A DNA stretch of 64,000 bases from Endozoicomonas sp. SCSIO W0465 (GCF_023716865.1 NZ_CP092417.1:2458001-2522000); one strand, 5' to 3'; shown: positions 8,296-17,808, counted from the first letter of the stretch. Notes: generated by a model not told the origin, from the letters alone. Translations and numbers: made by a program.

Positions 8296-9810
8296 ATGAT
8301 TCCAGAACTACCCGCAACTATGTCGGCTGAGATTCTCTTGAAAGAGAATGCAGAGCTGCGGATGAGAGTTGCCTGTCTGGAAGAGCGATGTCGAGAATTG
8401 GAAGAAAAGGTTGGCAAGAACAGTCAAAACAGCAGCAAGCCGCCATCGTCTGATGGTTATCAAAAACCTTGTAAAAACAGTAATTCTCCAGATCATTCTG
8501 ACGACCTTTCCGCAGATAAAGGTACCGATCCATCGGATGAAAAACCCAATCCTAAAAGTCTGAGACAGTCTTCTGGTAATAAAGCCGGTGGAAAGAAAGG
8601 GCATCAGGGCACTTGTCTTAAACAGGTCGATATCCCTGACTATATTGAGTACCTTCCGGTTAAAGAATGCAATAAATGTCAGGCGTCTCTTCTTGATAGT
8701 GAGCCGGTCAAATATATTGAACGACAGGTGTTTGAACCAGGGAGACCGGGTGAATTTGAAGTAACGGCCCATAGAGCTGAAGTAAAAATCTGCACTTGTG
8801 GTTGTCGGAATCAGGCTGAATTCCCGGAAGGTGTTACCGCTGCCGCACAATATGGCTCAGCCACACAGGCTATGGCCGTCTATCTTAACCAATACCATTT
8901 CCTGCCTTTTAAGCGCGTGTCAGAGTATTTTAATACTCTCTATAAAATGAGTGTAAGTGCAGGCACTGTCGCCAATTTTGTGGCCAGAACCTATGAAAAT
9001 CTGGCTTCTACTGAAGAGGTTATTCGTGACGCCTTGCGGGAATCGTCTGTTGCCGGAGCCGATGAAACGGGTATGCGGGCCGAGGGCTCTTTGCACTGGC
9101 TACACGTTATGCGGGATGAACAATGGACGCTCTACTACTTGTCTGAAAAGCGAGGTCGTGAGGCCATGGACACGATGGGCATACTGCTAACATTTGCAGG
9201 CGTTCTGGTTCATGATCATTGGAAATCCTATTTTGCATATGCGGCAACTCACGTACTTTGCAATGCCCATCACCTGAGGGAGCTTTTGGGTGTTGTTGAT
9301 AGGGACAGCAATCAACTGGCGTTGCGATTGATGAAGCTACTGAGGCTTTCCTGGCATTACTGCAAGGGCTTTAAGACCATAGGTATGCTACAGATGCCAA
9401 GTGTTGTCTGTGAACGAATCGAGAAGATTTATGACCGGTTGCTTCAGCGGGCTCTAATGAAAGAAGTCGTCTATATGGAGAAGCAACGAGAGGAGCTTAA
9501 GCGCAAGAAAGTCAAGAATACTAAAGCTTACAATCTCTTCAAACGACTCACTGAGTTCAAGGCTGAGACACTGCGCTTCATGTCAGATTTTACCATTCCC
9601 TTCGATAACAATGGCAGTGAGCGGGATGTTCGAATGGCCAAGTTAAAGCAGAAAATCTCAGGCTGCTTCAGGAGTGCAGACGGTGGTTCTATGTTTGCAC
9701 GGATTCGCAGCTATTTGTCGTCTGCCAGAAAACAGGGAATGGACATATATCAATCACTTCATAGAGCTGTTCGGAATTACTGTAATATGCCTTTGCTCAG
9801 TGCTGAATAG
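8296..9810 (+). CDS. IS66 family transposase (copy B, intact)
   Basis: This 504-aa transposase appears identical to that of copy A, with the coiled-coil start, NSSKPPSSD, CTCGC zinc-binding pair, GADETGMR and the C-terminal NGSERDVRM motif. The reading frame is whole, but the element's left end is 3.2 kb away because IS50 is inserted upstream of the gene. This copy may make transposase yet be poorly mobile itself. Confidence 0.93.
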   Translation: MIPELPATMSAEILLKENAELRMRVACLEERCRELEEKVGKNSQNSSKPPSSDGYQKPCKNSNSPDHSDDLSADKGTDPSDEKPNPKSLRQSSGNKAGGKKGHQGTCLKQVDIPDYIEYLPVKECNKCQASLLDSEPVKYIERQVFEPGRPGEFEVTAHRAEVKICTCGCRNQAEFPEGVTAAAQYGSATQAMAVYLNQYHFLPFKRVSEYFNTLYKMSVSAGTVANFVARTYENLASTEEVIRDALRESSVAGADETGMRAEGSLHWLHVMRDEQWTLYYLSEKRGREAMDTMGILLTFAGVLVHDHWKSYFAYAATHVLCNAHHLRELLGVVDRDSNQLALRLMKLLRLSWHYCKGFKTIGMLQMPSVVCERIEKIYDRLLQRALMKEVVYMEKQREELKRKKVKNTKAYNLFKRLTEFKAETLRFMSDFTIPFDNNGSERDVRMAKLKQKISGCFRSADGGSMFARIRSYLSSARKQGMDIYQSLHRAVRNYCNMPLLSAE

Positions 9811-9814
9811 TTAC

Positions 9815-10441
9815 CTATTTTGTACCAAAAATCTTGTCACCGGCATCACCCAGGCCCGGGATGATATAACCGTTTTCATTAAGTCTTTGATCAATAGACG
9901 CCGTAAAAATTTTCACGTCAGGATGCGCTGACTGGATCTTATCAATCCCTTCCGGTGCCGCCACCAGAACCAGGCAGCGGATTTCTTTACAACCCGCCTT
10001 CTTCAACATATCGATAGTCGCCAGCATGGAGCCGCCAGTGGCCAGCATTGGATCCAGAATCAGGGCAATACGCTCATCAATATTACTGACCAGCTTTTCA
10101 AAGTAGGGTACTGGCTCCAGTGTTTCTTCATCACGGTAGAGGCCTACCACACTGACCTTGGCATTCGGGATCATATCCAGAACCCCATTCATCATACCAA
10201 TGCCTGCACGCAGAATGGGTACAATAGTAATTTTCTTGCCCTTGATCTGCTGAACGGTCACCTGGCCATTCCAGCCGTCAATCACGGTATCTTCCAGCTC
10301 CAGATCTTTGGTCGCTTCATACGTCAGCAGGCTGCCAACCTCACTGGCCAGGGTCCGGAATCCCTTGGTACTGATATCGTGGGAACGCATCAGTCCCAGC
10401 TTGTGTTGTACCAGCGGATGCTTGATTTCCTGTATGCTCAT
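9815..10441 (-). CDS. upp: Uracil phosphoribosyltransferase
   Basis: Upp makes UMP from uracil and PRPP. The protein is 208 aa, the standard length. It has the PRPP-binding loop ILDPMLATGGSM and the C-terminal uracil-binding stretch GYIIPGLGDAGD. The ORF runs open further upstream, but MSIQEIKHPLVQHKLG is the family start, so I set the start at 10441. It was the first gene of a upp-uraA pair. IS66 copy B inserted just after its TAG stop and the target duplication regenerated the stop codon, so upp itself is undamaged. Confidence 0.95.
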   Translation of the reverse strand: MSIQEIKHPLVQHKLGLMRSHDISTKGFRTLASEVGSLLTYEATKDLELEDTVIDGWNGQVTVQQIKGKKITIVPILRAGIGMMNGVLDMIPNAKVSVVGLYRDEETLEPVPYFEKLVSNIDERIALILDPMLATGGSMLATIDMLKKAGCKEIRCLVLVAAPEGIDKIQSAHPDVKIFTASIDQRLNENGYIIPGLGDAGDKIFGTK

Positions 10442-10612
10442 GCATGACCTCAACTGTCTGGTTGGAGAAAGGTGGACAATTAATGAAAAAGTGAATGGTT
10501 GAAATAAAACGATTATTCGGGCTATGGCACTGGAGAAGCACTCATTGAGAAAAGGACCATTCAAAAGCTCCCAACACCTAAACCTTCTTATTTTCCCACA
10601 GGATGTTTGAGC
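10442..10612. other. upp upstream region, cut by IS21
   Basis: This is the upp side of the original intergenic region between divergent upp and hpt. IS21 inserted at 10613, leaving about 170 bp on this side and about 110 bp on the hpt side (14987-15094). I see no clear operator. The upp promoter should lie here. Confidence 0.5.
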
Positions 10613-10692
10613 TGCGTATTCTGGTTAACTTGAACACCTATTCTGTTTCATTTGAACACCCTGAACTCCTTACACATTGCCCAGTGTGATTT

Positions 10693-11448
10693 TTAGACCA
10701 GGTGTTCAACTGCGTCCAATTTTCCAAGCTTTTTGCGCATGGATTCGCCTTTGAGTTCAATCCGGTGGGCATTGTGCATAAGCCGGTCAAGAATGGCGTC
10801 GGCCAGAGTTTCATCACCAATGCTGGCATGCCACTTCCGGGTGGGCAATTGACTGGTAACCAACGTGGAACCTTGCTCGTGCCTGTCATCCATGACTTCC
10901 AGCAGATCGTTCCTTTGTTGCTGCGTCAGTGGTTCCAGGCCCCAGTCGTCCAGAATCAGCAAGTCTACTTTTGCCAGTTGTTTCAACTGCCTGCTGTAGC
11001 TGCCATCACCGTGGGCAAGGATCAGTTCATCCAGTAGCCTGGACATCCGATAGTACCGGACACTGTAGCCTTTCAGACAAGCCATGTGCCCAAGGGCGCA
11101 GGCCAGGTAGCTCTTACCGGAACCACAAGGTCCGGTGATCAACAGGTTCCTGTACCGGTCAAGCCAGCCTCCTCCAGACAGGCTGGCCATCTGGTTCTGT
11201 TTGAGACCTCTGGGGTGTTCATAGTCAATGTCGTGTATCCGGGCAGCCAGTTTAAACCGGGCGCTTCTGAGCAGCCGAGCCAGACGTTTATTGTTTCGCT
11301 CTGTTTCTTCCTGCTCAGTAAGCAACGACAGTCGTTCTTCAAAGCTAAGGCTACTGTAGGTGCCCGGCTGGTCCAGCTGTTGATTGAGGGCATCTGCCAT
11401 TCCGGTCAGTCGCAGTGACCTAAGGCGAGCCAGTGTTTCATTGATCAT
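10693..11448 (-). CDS. istB: IS21 helper ATPase IstB
   Basis: This 251-aa AAA+ ATPase is of the DnaC/IstB type, which directs the IstA transposase to target DNA. It has Walker A GPCGSGKSYLA, Walker B LLILDDWGLEP, and the IstB signature LPTRKWHASIGDETLADAILDRL near the C-terminus. It lies 12 bp after istA. It is intact, but its partner istA is interrupted, so the element should be immobile unless helped in trans. Confidence 0.95.
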   Translation of the reverse strand: MINETLARLRSLRLTGMADALNQQLDQPGTYSSLSFEERLSLLTEQEETERNNKRLARLLRSARFKLAARIHDIDYEHPRGLKQNQMASLSGGGWLDRYRNLLITGPCGSGKSYLACALGHMACLKGYSVRYYRMSRLLDELILAHGDGSYSRQLKQLAKVDLLILDDWGLEPLTQQQRNDLLEVMDDRHEQGSTLVTSQLPTRKWHASIGDETLADAILDRLMHNAHRIELKGESMRKKLGKLDAVEHLV

Positions 11449-11460
11449 GTTCGCCTCCGG

Positions 11461-12980
11461 TTATTGATAGCAAATAGCGCCACGAATATTTTCGTGATCA
11501 TCATGCAAGGGACCTGTCGTTTGTTTTAACTGTGGCTCCAATGGCATCAGGTCTTTGCCTGACTGGAGGATTGATCGGACATTTTTTAACCGATAACCCC
11601 CGATGTTCCTGGCATGGGCGCAGGCGTTGTTGAGTCGTTCAGTTCCATATTCCCGCTGCAGGTTTAGCAGCCCCAATGAAGCTCGATAGGCTTGTTCAGG
11701 ATGCTCCTTGCTATCCAGCAGTGATTGAATAAAACAATAGACTTCCTGACCAATGTCGTTAGCCCAGTTAAGTAAACGCTCAGGCGTCCAATCCTGATGG
11801 TGACGATGTCGTTCCGGCATATGAACTGCTAACGTCGTAAATCCACGTGTGTGCTTGCGAGCGTGGCTGGCCACCACTTTACCGTTAGCGTAGATCGTGA
11901 CGCAGTGCTCAGTCGCCTGTACTTCTACTTCCTGCCTGGCAAGCTGATGGGGAACCGAGTAGGCGTGCCCCTTGCAGATAATATGATAATCCACATTCAC
12001 CCGGGCCTTGATAAACTCAGCGAACACAAAAGATTGCTTCGGCAGTGGCTTGAGGGCTGGTTCATCCAGTTGTTCAAACGCACTACGTCGCGTTCCTGGC
12101 AACTGCTTAAAGGGCTTCAGGTTCAGTTCGATTAACAGCTCACGTATCCGCAGGTTCAGCTCTGCCAGGGTAAAGAACATTTCATGACGAAGCCTGGCCA
12201 GTATCCACCGCTCCACTACCTGTACACCGACTTCTGCTTTGGCCTTGTCTTTGGGTTTGTAGGGGCGTGCCGGAATGACTGCCACCTGGTAGTGACAAGC
12301 CAGGTGCTGGTATGATGGGTTGAGATCCGGCTCGTACCGACAGGCTTTGATAACTGCGCACTTTGGGTTGTCTGGCACAACAATTTCTGGCACCCCACCA
12401 AAGAACTCAAAGGCCCGTTCATGAGACCCCAGCCAGTCCTCTGTTTTTTGTGACAGAGTCGCTTCAGCGTAGGTATAGTTGGACGCTCCCAGCACTGCCA
12501 CAAATATCTGGGCATTGTGGGCAATTTCGCCGGTGTCCGGGTTGATGATTGGCATGGTTGGCCCGGCATAATCAACAAATAACTTTTCACCTGCATTGTG
12601 CAGCTGTCGCATAGATCGCTTTTGACAACCACGCCACTGATTGTAACGGTGACAGTACTGGGCATAGCTGTAGGCATTGAGGGGGTGGGCCTGACAGTAT
12701 TCTTCCCAGAGTCGTTGTTTGGTCACTTCCTTGCGCTTCAGTTCCTGATGCACCTCAGCCCAGTCAGGATCAATCAACCCTTTTCGATTGGCTATCGAGG
12801 CATCGGGAAACAGCGCCTGAATAAGCTCAGGCTCAGATATATCCTCTGCCAGGGGCCAGCTTAATTCCGATTCCTGAAAGGCCTTAACGTAGTTGGATAC
12901 CGTCCCCACACTGACCCGTACACTGCGGGAAATTTGTCGGAAGCTGAGTTGGCTGCCAAACCGCATCCGGAGTATTTCTA
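11461..12980 (-). pseudogene. istA: IS21 transposase IstA, main part, interrupted by IS1182
   Basis: This is the IstA DDE transposase with an N-terminal helix-turn-helix (SFRQISRSVRVSVGTVSNYV), catalytic motifs around LFVDYAGPTMP, EIVVPDNPKCAV and KAKAEVGVQ, and a C-terminal Mu-type domain. The natural start is the ATG at 14734 (MTENRITMRKL); the first roughly 11 codons lie at 14699-14734. The IS1182 insertion in a CTAG falls between codons for MRKL and LEILRMRFGS. Removing IS1182 and one CTAG restores an open frame of about 517 codons. Confidence 0.93.
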
Positions 12981-12981
12981 G

Positions 12982-14697
12982 GAGGCTGTCCGAGAACTAG
13001 CTATTGAAAAAACGAAAGCTTCAGCATTTTCTTGGCTGATCAAATATTGACCTAAATTTAGCCTGTTTTGGGTAAAAATTGCGTTTTTTACCCTTTTGCT
13101 TGCCTTTATGCTGCCATTTTAAGCCTTTTTGCTTCTTCAAGACGGATTGATCCCGTTGAAACCAATTTGACAATTTTTTTGAAATTATAAGCACTGCAGA
13201 CCAGTGAAAATTCTCCAGCCACTTTTTCCTTACCCCGGACACTGAACCCTCTGAATCCTGAGTTCTTGATTTGGCCAAAAGGCGGTTCCGCAATCACCTT
13301 GCGACGCTCATAAACCGCTTTGGCCTCTTTGGTTTCCATTTTGCGGTTCATCGCCTGGCGTATGGCTTCGTGGCGGTCTGTGCGAATCACTTTCCCCGGG
13401 TCTTTGTTGTCGTCACCACTGCACCTTTTACGTAACGGGCAATCCCGGCAGATATCTTTACTGACGCGGTAGCTTTTGTGTTTTGCTTTGCTAGCCGTGT
13501 TATAAATCAGCTTCTCACCGGCAGGGCAGGTAAAGCTGTCGTCTGCTTCATGGTAAATAAAATCCGCTTTGACAAACTTTCTGTCAGAGTCTTCCAGTCC
13601 CTCTGTTGCAGGCTTCTCCTGTCGATCCGTAGCCATGTAAGCGTCAATGTTCGCATCATCAAACGCTTGCAGGTTGGGCCCTGAGTAATAGCCATTATCC
13701 TCACTCATTTTGCCAATGGACGCGTTATCTGTTGCTTCTGCAATGGCTTCAAGTGCAGGCTTTACTTCCTGCTTGTCATTGGCATGCTGGCTGATGTGCT
13801 GGCCAACAATGATACCATTATCGCTGTCGACGCTGATCTGGGCGTTATAACTGTACTGATAGCCACTGCCTTTTTTACCCATGATCCTGGCATCATGATC
13901 AGCAAAGCTGATTTGCTTTTTGTCGTCTATCGGCTTATCGGGATTCAGGGCCTGTTCCCGTTCTTCAAGCGCTTTTTTGGCCTCCTGGATTTTCTCTAAC
14001 CGTTCCTGCTTGAATTGCAAGTCTTCAGGAATGCTGTAGCCAGTCTCCTGCTGATAAGCATCGTCCTCTTCACTGTCACTGGTTTCGGCTTTTTTAATCA
14101 GGGCCTCAACTTCAGCCATTAATTCAGCTTCTTTGGCCTTAAGTCGTGCGTAGCTCATGGCCTTATGCTTTGATGAGTCGGCTTTGAATTTGGAACCATC
14201 AAGAGCGATGTGGCCCAGCGAGGCCATCTGTAGTTCCCGGGCGAGCAGCACGCTCTGTTTGAAACTGCTTTTAAAAAAGGTGGCCTGGTTTTTACGAAAG
14301 TCACTGAGCACCCGGAAATTTGGGCAGTGCTGTTTGGCGATATACATGAAAGCCAAGTCCTGATTGCAGCGCCGTTCAATCTCCCTGGAGCTGAACACAC
14401 CATGGCTATAGGCATAGATCAGGATCGATATAATCAGTCGTGGGTGGTAGGCATTCTGGCCAAGATGGTGATACTGCTTTTCCACTTCAGAGGTGTCGAT
14501 ATGCTTGAAGATATCTTCAAAAACGAAGCAATCATGATCTGGTGGCAGCAGGTCGAAGATGTTCGATGGGAACATCAGGTGCTGGTCAAAATCAGCAGGG
14601 TTATCTTTGAATTTGATTGATGACATCCGTTTCGGCAACAATAAAGTGGGCAGAAGATGCCTGATTATACTTAATCAGGCTATTCTCGGACAGCCTC
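12982..14697 (-). mobile_element. IS1182-family element, copy A
   Basis: A 1716-bp element with terminal repeats GGAGGCTGTCCGAGAA (the first G belongs to the flanking CTAG if a 4-bp duplication is counted). CTAG flanks both sides (12978-12981 and 14698-14701). It is inserted within the 5' end of istA. Confidence 0.92.
13106..14641 (-). CDS. IS1182 family transposase (copy A, intact)
   Basis: This 511-aa protein is typical of IS1182. It has the N-terminal NIFDLLPPDHDCF and the HPRLIISILIYAYSHGVFSSREIE block (DUF772). The DDE core shows HIALDGSKFKADSSK (first Asp), MSEDNGYYSGPN (second Asp) and ERRKVIAEPPFGQIKNS (Glu). A cysteine cluster (CPAGEK, then CRDCPLRKRC) may bind zinc. The acidic/lysine-rich helical insert of about 100 residues is normal for the family. 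The frame is intact, unlike copy B. Confidence 0.94.
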   Translation of the reverse strand: MLPKRMSSIKFKDNPADFDQHLMFPSNIFDLLPPDHDCFVFEDIFKHIDTSEVEKQYHHLGQNAYHPRLIISILIYAYSHGVFSSREIERRCNQDLAFMYIAKQHCPNFRVLSDFRKNQATFFKSSFKQSVLLARELQMASLGHIALDGSKFKADSSKHKAMSYARLKAKEAELMAEVEALIKKAETSDSEEDDAYQQETGYSIPEDLQFKQERLEKIQEAKKALEEREQALNPDKPIDDKKQISFADHDARIMGKKGSGYQYSYNAQISVDSDNGIIVGQHISQHANDKQEVKPALEAIAEATDNASIGKMSEDNGYYSGPNLQAFDDANIDAYMATDRQEKPATEGLEDSDRKFVKADFIYHEADDSFTCPAGEKLIYNTASKAKHKSYRVSKDICRDCPLRKRCSGDDNKDPGKVIRTDRHEAIRQAMNRKMETKEAKAVYERRKVIAEPPFGQIKNSGFRGFSVRGKEKVAGEFSLVCSAYNFKKIVKLVSTGSIRLEEAKRLKMAA

Positions 14698-15094
14698 CTA
14701 GTAGCTTACGCATGGTAATCCTGTTTTCTGTCATGGCCGGTTCCCTCTCTTGGTACAGATAAGAACGGCCAAAGTTATGGAAAATCAATGCATAAGAAGA
14801 TATTTGTTAGCTGTATTAGACCGGTTTATGGTCTGTTGAACAGCGTTTCTGGAAGCTTGAACGGTGATTCTGGAAATCATCAAAAAGTGTTCAAAAGAAA
14901 CCAGAATAGGTGTTCAAGTGTTACCAGAATGGGTGTTCAAGTGTTACCAGAATGAGTGTTCAAGAGTTACCAGAATATGCATGAGCTGCCCATAGGTTTT
15001 TACAACCATAATGATCGGGCAGTTTTCACTTGCCCATTGCAGACAACAGCGGTATTTTTTCCCGCTTAATCATTCGATCAGGGTTTACACAACA

Positions 15095-15652
15095 ATGTCT
15101 GTTGATCTCGACCATATCCGGCAAGTGATGGATGAAGCCGACTGCCTCTATAACGAGCAGCAGATTGAAGACGCCATCGCCACCATGGGACGCAACATCA
15201 CTAACAAATTGGCGGACAGCAACCCGCTGGTATTCTGCGTAATGAATGGTGGTCTGGTGATTACCGGTAAGCTGCTGACTCATATGCAGTTCCCTCTGGA
15301 AGCTTCCTACGTGCATGCAACCCGTTACCGGGACCAGTTAACCGGTGGCCGCCTGGAGTGGAAAGTTCGCCCAACCCAGATCATCAAAGGTCGCACCGTC
15401 CTGATCATCGACGATATTCTTGATGAAGGTCATACCCTGGATGCTATTGCTGAATTCTGTAAGGAAGAAGGTGCAGCCAGCGTTCTGACTGCTGTTCTGG
15501 TGGATAAAAAGCATGATCGTAAAGCCCGCCCGGGTCTGGAAGCAGACTTCACCGGCCTCGACATCGAAGATCGCTATATTTTTGGCTATGGTTTGGACTA
15601 TCAGGGTTACTGGCGTAATGCCAATGGCATTTATGCACTGAAAGGTCATTAA
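15095..15652 (+). CDS. hpt: Hypoxanthine(-guanine) phosphoribosyltransferase
   Basis: Hpt converts hypoxanthine or guanine with PRPP to IMP or GMP. It is 185 aa, the usual length of the Pseudomonas enzyme. The PRPP-binding motif is VLIIDDILDEGHTL. I chose MSVDLDHIRQ at 15095, because the upstream in-frame extension is unlike the family. In Pseudomonas aeruginosa the same three genes (hpt, upp, uraA) sit together, with hpt divergent from upp; here IS21 lies between them. A strong terminator follows. Confidence 0.94.
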   Translation: MSVDLDHIRQVMDEADCLYNEQQIEDAIATMGRNITNKLADSNPLVFCVMNGGLVITGKLLTHMQFPLEASYVHATRYRDQLTGGRLEWKVRPTQIIKGRTVLIIDDILDEGHTLDAIAEFCKEEGAASVLTAVLVDKKHDRKARPGLEADFTGLDIEDRYIFGYGLDYQGYWRNANGIYALKGH

Positions 15653-15680
15653 TACACCATAAATGATGCTCATCACCCAT

Positions 15681-15709
15681 AAAAAAAGCTTCCAGAGGAA
15701 GCTTTTTTT
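15681..15709. terminator. Bidirectional terminator after hpt
   Basis: AAAAAAAGCTTCC (15681-15693) and GGAAGCTTTTTTT (15697-15709) form a perfect inverted repeat with a 3-nt loop. The A and T tracts let it serve both hpt (rightward) and the convergent coiled-coil gene (leftward, ending at 15730). Confidence 0.9.
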
Positions 15710-15729
15710 ATGAGATAGGATAAAAAAGA

Positions 15730-17079
15730 TTATTTTTTCCGAAGATTTTTACCTAATTGCTGTTTTAGCTTATTTTGTTCATCATTAATTTCTCGCTTGT
15801 CAGCTTTTTCCTGTTCTTTCAATTTTTTGCCTTGTTGCAAACTGTCAATAGCTTTCATCTTATCGTCAAGCGCTGCTTTTTTCTTCTTTATCTCATTTGG
15901 AATTGCTTTCAGCCTGGCGTTGCCATGTTCAATCAACTCTTCTTTTTCCTGAATTGACGCCTTCATGCTATCACATACTTTTATGATATCAGGATTATTT
16001 ATTTTAAGCTTGCTGAGTGAGTTGAGATCTTTATTTAATTTTGACAGACTTTTCTTTTCTTCAGTAATGTATTGCTTTGTTTGTTGCTTCTCATTTTTTA
16101 GGCCTAGGATTTCATCTTGCAACTGTTCAGCCTCAGTATCCTCTTTTATACGCTCATCACTCAATTTATCTTGTAATTTGGATAGATTGGTATTTCTATC
16201 CTTGGCCTGATCCAATGTATGTTGTTCTGCCTTGAAAAGTTCGAGAATTTTATTGCCACTCTCCTTAATTGATGATTTCAACTGCTTTTGCTCAGACTTC
16301 GCAAATTTTATTTCTGAATCAAGTTGTTTGATTCTATCGACAAATCCTGACTCTCTAACCTGCGACATGACTTCATTAACCTGATCTCTTCGAACCAGTG
16401 GGTCTGATGATTCAATAATAACAGGATCAGCACCTTCAATTGGAATTGGGACAGTAATTCTCTTTTTGCTATGGATCACTCCCTCAGGGTCTTCACACAC
16501 CTTACGGGTATTCTTGTAGACCCGGTTCAGTGTATCCAGTTCTGTTTGCTTTTCAGTCTGTTGACCTTCAAGACTCTCAAGTTGATTGATGGAGTCGTTA
16601 TGTACTTGAGCTTCAAGTATCAGCTGTTCAGATCCATTCTTTAATGAATCTTCCGGAATTATTTCCCAGTTTTCATGTTTGATAGCTTTTTTGAAATCAC
16701 TGAACGTCTTACTAATTGACTCTTTAAAACTGCTGTTCCGTTCAGCAGCCTTAGGAAACTTCTTCGTGAATGCAGTTTGAATGTGGTTTTTGGCAGACTT
16801 CAGTTTGTTGAATATAAATTCCCTTACAGTTACCGTGTCCTTTTCGGCAGCTATCTCAGCTTTTCTCTGTTTTAGAGGGATTTTTCTGGGTACCGATGCA
16901 TCCGACGGCTGGCCTGATAACTTTAGGCCCGGTGTCGGCTGCACATCTTTCATTACTTCTATAGAAACCTCACCATTAACTCCAAATGTAATCTTACACT
17001 TATTCCCCTTATCAGTAAGGTCTTGAATCAATTGTTGTTGTTGTAAACTAACTGAACCAGCACCAGATGTACCTTCCAT
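15730..17079 (-). CDS. Coiled-coil protein of unknown function
   Basis: I do not recognise this 449-aa protein. It has no signal peptide or membrane segment. Residues 1-60 are Gln/Ser-rich with a short beta-like stretch (CKITFGVNGEVSIEV). Residues 60-130 are basic. From about residue 150 to the end it is almost wholly heptad-like coiled coil, rich in Lys, Glu, Gln and Leu, and it finishes with a basic tail (LGKNLRKK). The codons are more AT-rich than in the neighbouring metabolic genes. Long cytoplasmic coiled-coil proteins of this style occur in animal-associated bacteria and some are secreted effectors, but nothing here proves that. It is convergent with hpt across a shared terminator. Confidence 0.6.
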   Translation of the reverse strand: MEGTSGAGSVSLQQQQLIQDLTDKGNKCKITFGVNGEVSIEVMKDVQPTPGLKLSGQPSDASVPRKIPLKQRKAEIAAEKDTVTVREFIFNKLKSAKNHIQTAFTKKFPKAAERNSSFKESISKTFSDFKKAIKHENWEIIPEDSLKNGSEQLILEAQVHNDSINQLESLEGQQTEKQTELDTLNRVYKNTRKVCEDPEGVIHSKKRITVPIPIEGADPVIIESSDPLVRRDQVNEVMSQVRESGFVDRIKQLDSEIKFAKSEQKQLKSSIKESGNKILELFKAEQHTLDQAKDRNTNLSKLQDKLSDERIKEDTEAEQLQDEILGLKNEKQQTKQYITEEKKSLSKLNKDLNSLSKLKINNPDIIKVCDSMKASIQEKEELIEHGNARLKAIPNEIKKKKAALDDKMKAIDSLQQGKKLKEQEKADKREINDEQNKLKQQLGKNLRKK

Positions 17080-17509
17080 AACCTGTCCTCAAACATTCCT
17101 TTGATCACTCAATTAATAGTAGCTGTATCTGAATAAAAAGCCGGTTGTAGCCATAATTCAAACCGGAAAATATTTCAGCAAGTTAAATCGGAAAAGCATA
17201 AGCCGGCATCAGGTAAAGAATCGACTGGCAATTACCAGGAATGCAATAACTGTCAAGAATTCCTTGTTAGCTGTAAAAAAATGAATACGAGGGGATGAGT
17301 TGTATGTGTTTTTGTCTGAAGAACCTGGTTTTACCAAAAAACGATGCACAAAATGTAAGTGGCTCTTCTATTTTCTCTTATTCTTTTTACGATTAACCTA
17401 ATCTCAAAATATCCTATTCAGGTTATATATATTTCTTTCCAACTCAGTAAAATATCAATCTGCTTGTCGATGTCGCCAGGCAAACTTACCTCATAAGCGT
17501 GAATCAGCC
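17080..17509. other. AT-rich intergenic region
   Basis: This gap lies between two divergent genes (the coiled-coil gene on - and the small gene at 17510 on +). I see no gene. It is AT-rich, as expected for promoters, but I cannot pick a confident -35/-10 pair. Confidence 0.5.
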
Positions 17510-17800
17510 ATGAAGAAAGATAAGCAGAAAGTCATTGGAGAGAAGTTAAGTGATGAGCGTTTGAAAGCCTTGCTGACACTGCAGTCGGCAGCTGGCGGCA
17601 GTCGAGACTATCACATATTGTTAAGAGCCTACCGCTACCTGCGAGCAGACGATTTTGCCCGTTTTATTCCATTTTTTCTGGAAGCTGGCCTGGACCTGAA
17701 CGCCCGGAATCCGGATGGGAAAACACTGGCTGAAACCATCACGCAGCATCACCACGGTAAACCGTATCTTAAAGCCCTTGCTGGCGGAGCCAGGCATTAA
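17510..17800 (+). CDS. PA4642-family small protein
   Basis: This 96-aa protein resembles the small conserved protein encoded near hpt/upp in Pseudomonas (PA4642 type), from memory of the family. It starts MKKDKQKVIGEKLSDERLKALL and includes YRYLRADDFARFIPFFLEAG followed by DLNARNPDGKTL, an ankyrin-like turn. It is probably cytoplasmic, and the function is unknown. Its position near the hpt/upp/uraA cluster supports the identification. A hairpin follows the stop codon. Confidence 0.65.
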   Translation: MKKDKQKVIGEKLSDERLKALLTLQSAAGGSRDYHILLRAYRYLRADDFARFIPFFLEAGLDLNARNPDGKTLAETITQHHHGKPYLKALAGGARH

Positions 17801-17808
17801 AATAGCAA

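Larger units (their letters stand above)
4993..9814 (+). mobile_element. IS66-family element, copy B, split by a nested IS50/IS-453 stack
   Basis: The left end GTAACTGTTCAGCAC starts at 4993 and the right end (complement of GTAACTATTCAGCAC) ends at 9814. A perfect 8-bp target duplication, CTATTTTG, lies at 4985-4992 and 9815-9822. IS50 copy A was later inserted 27 bp inside the left end, so IS66 sequence occupies 4993-5019 and resumes at 8225. The insertion separates upp from uraA. The right copy of the duplication contains the upp stop codon. Confidence 0.95.
10613..14981 (-). mobile_element. IS21-family element with nested IS1182
   Basis: The ends are TGCGTATTCTGG at 10613 and its near-complement ending in CA at 14981. 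The 5-bp target duplication is TGAGC (10608-10612 and 14982-14986). As in other IS21 elements, each end has multiple direct repeats of a transposase-binding motif (consensus ATTCTGGTAACACTTGAACAC, one base longer than some copies). About four lie at the right end (14860-14981) and two at the left. It carries istB and an istA split by an IS1182 copy. It sits between upp and hpt. Confidence 0.92.
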
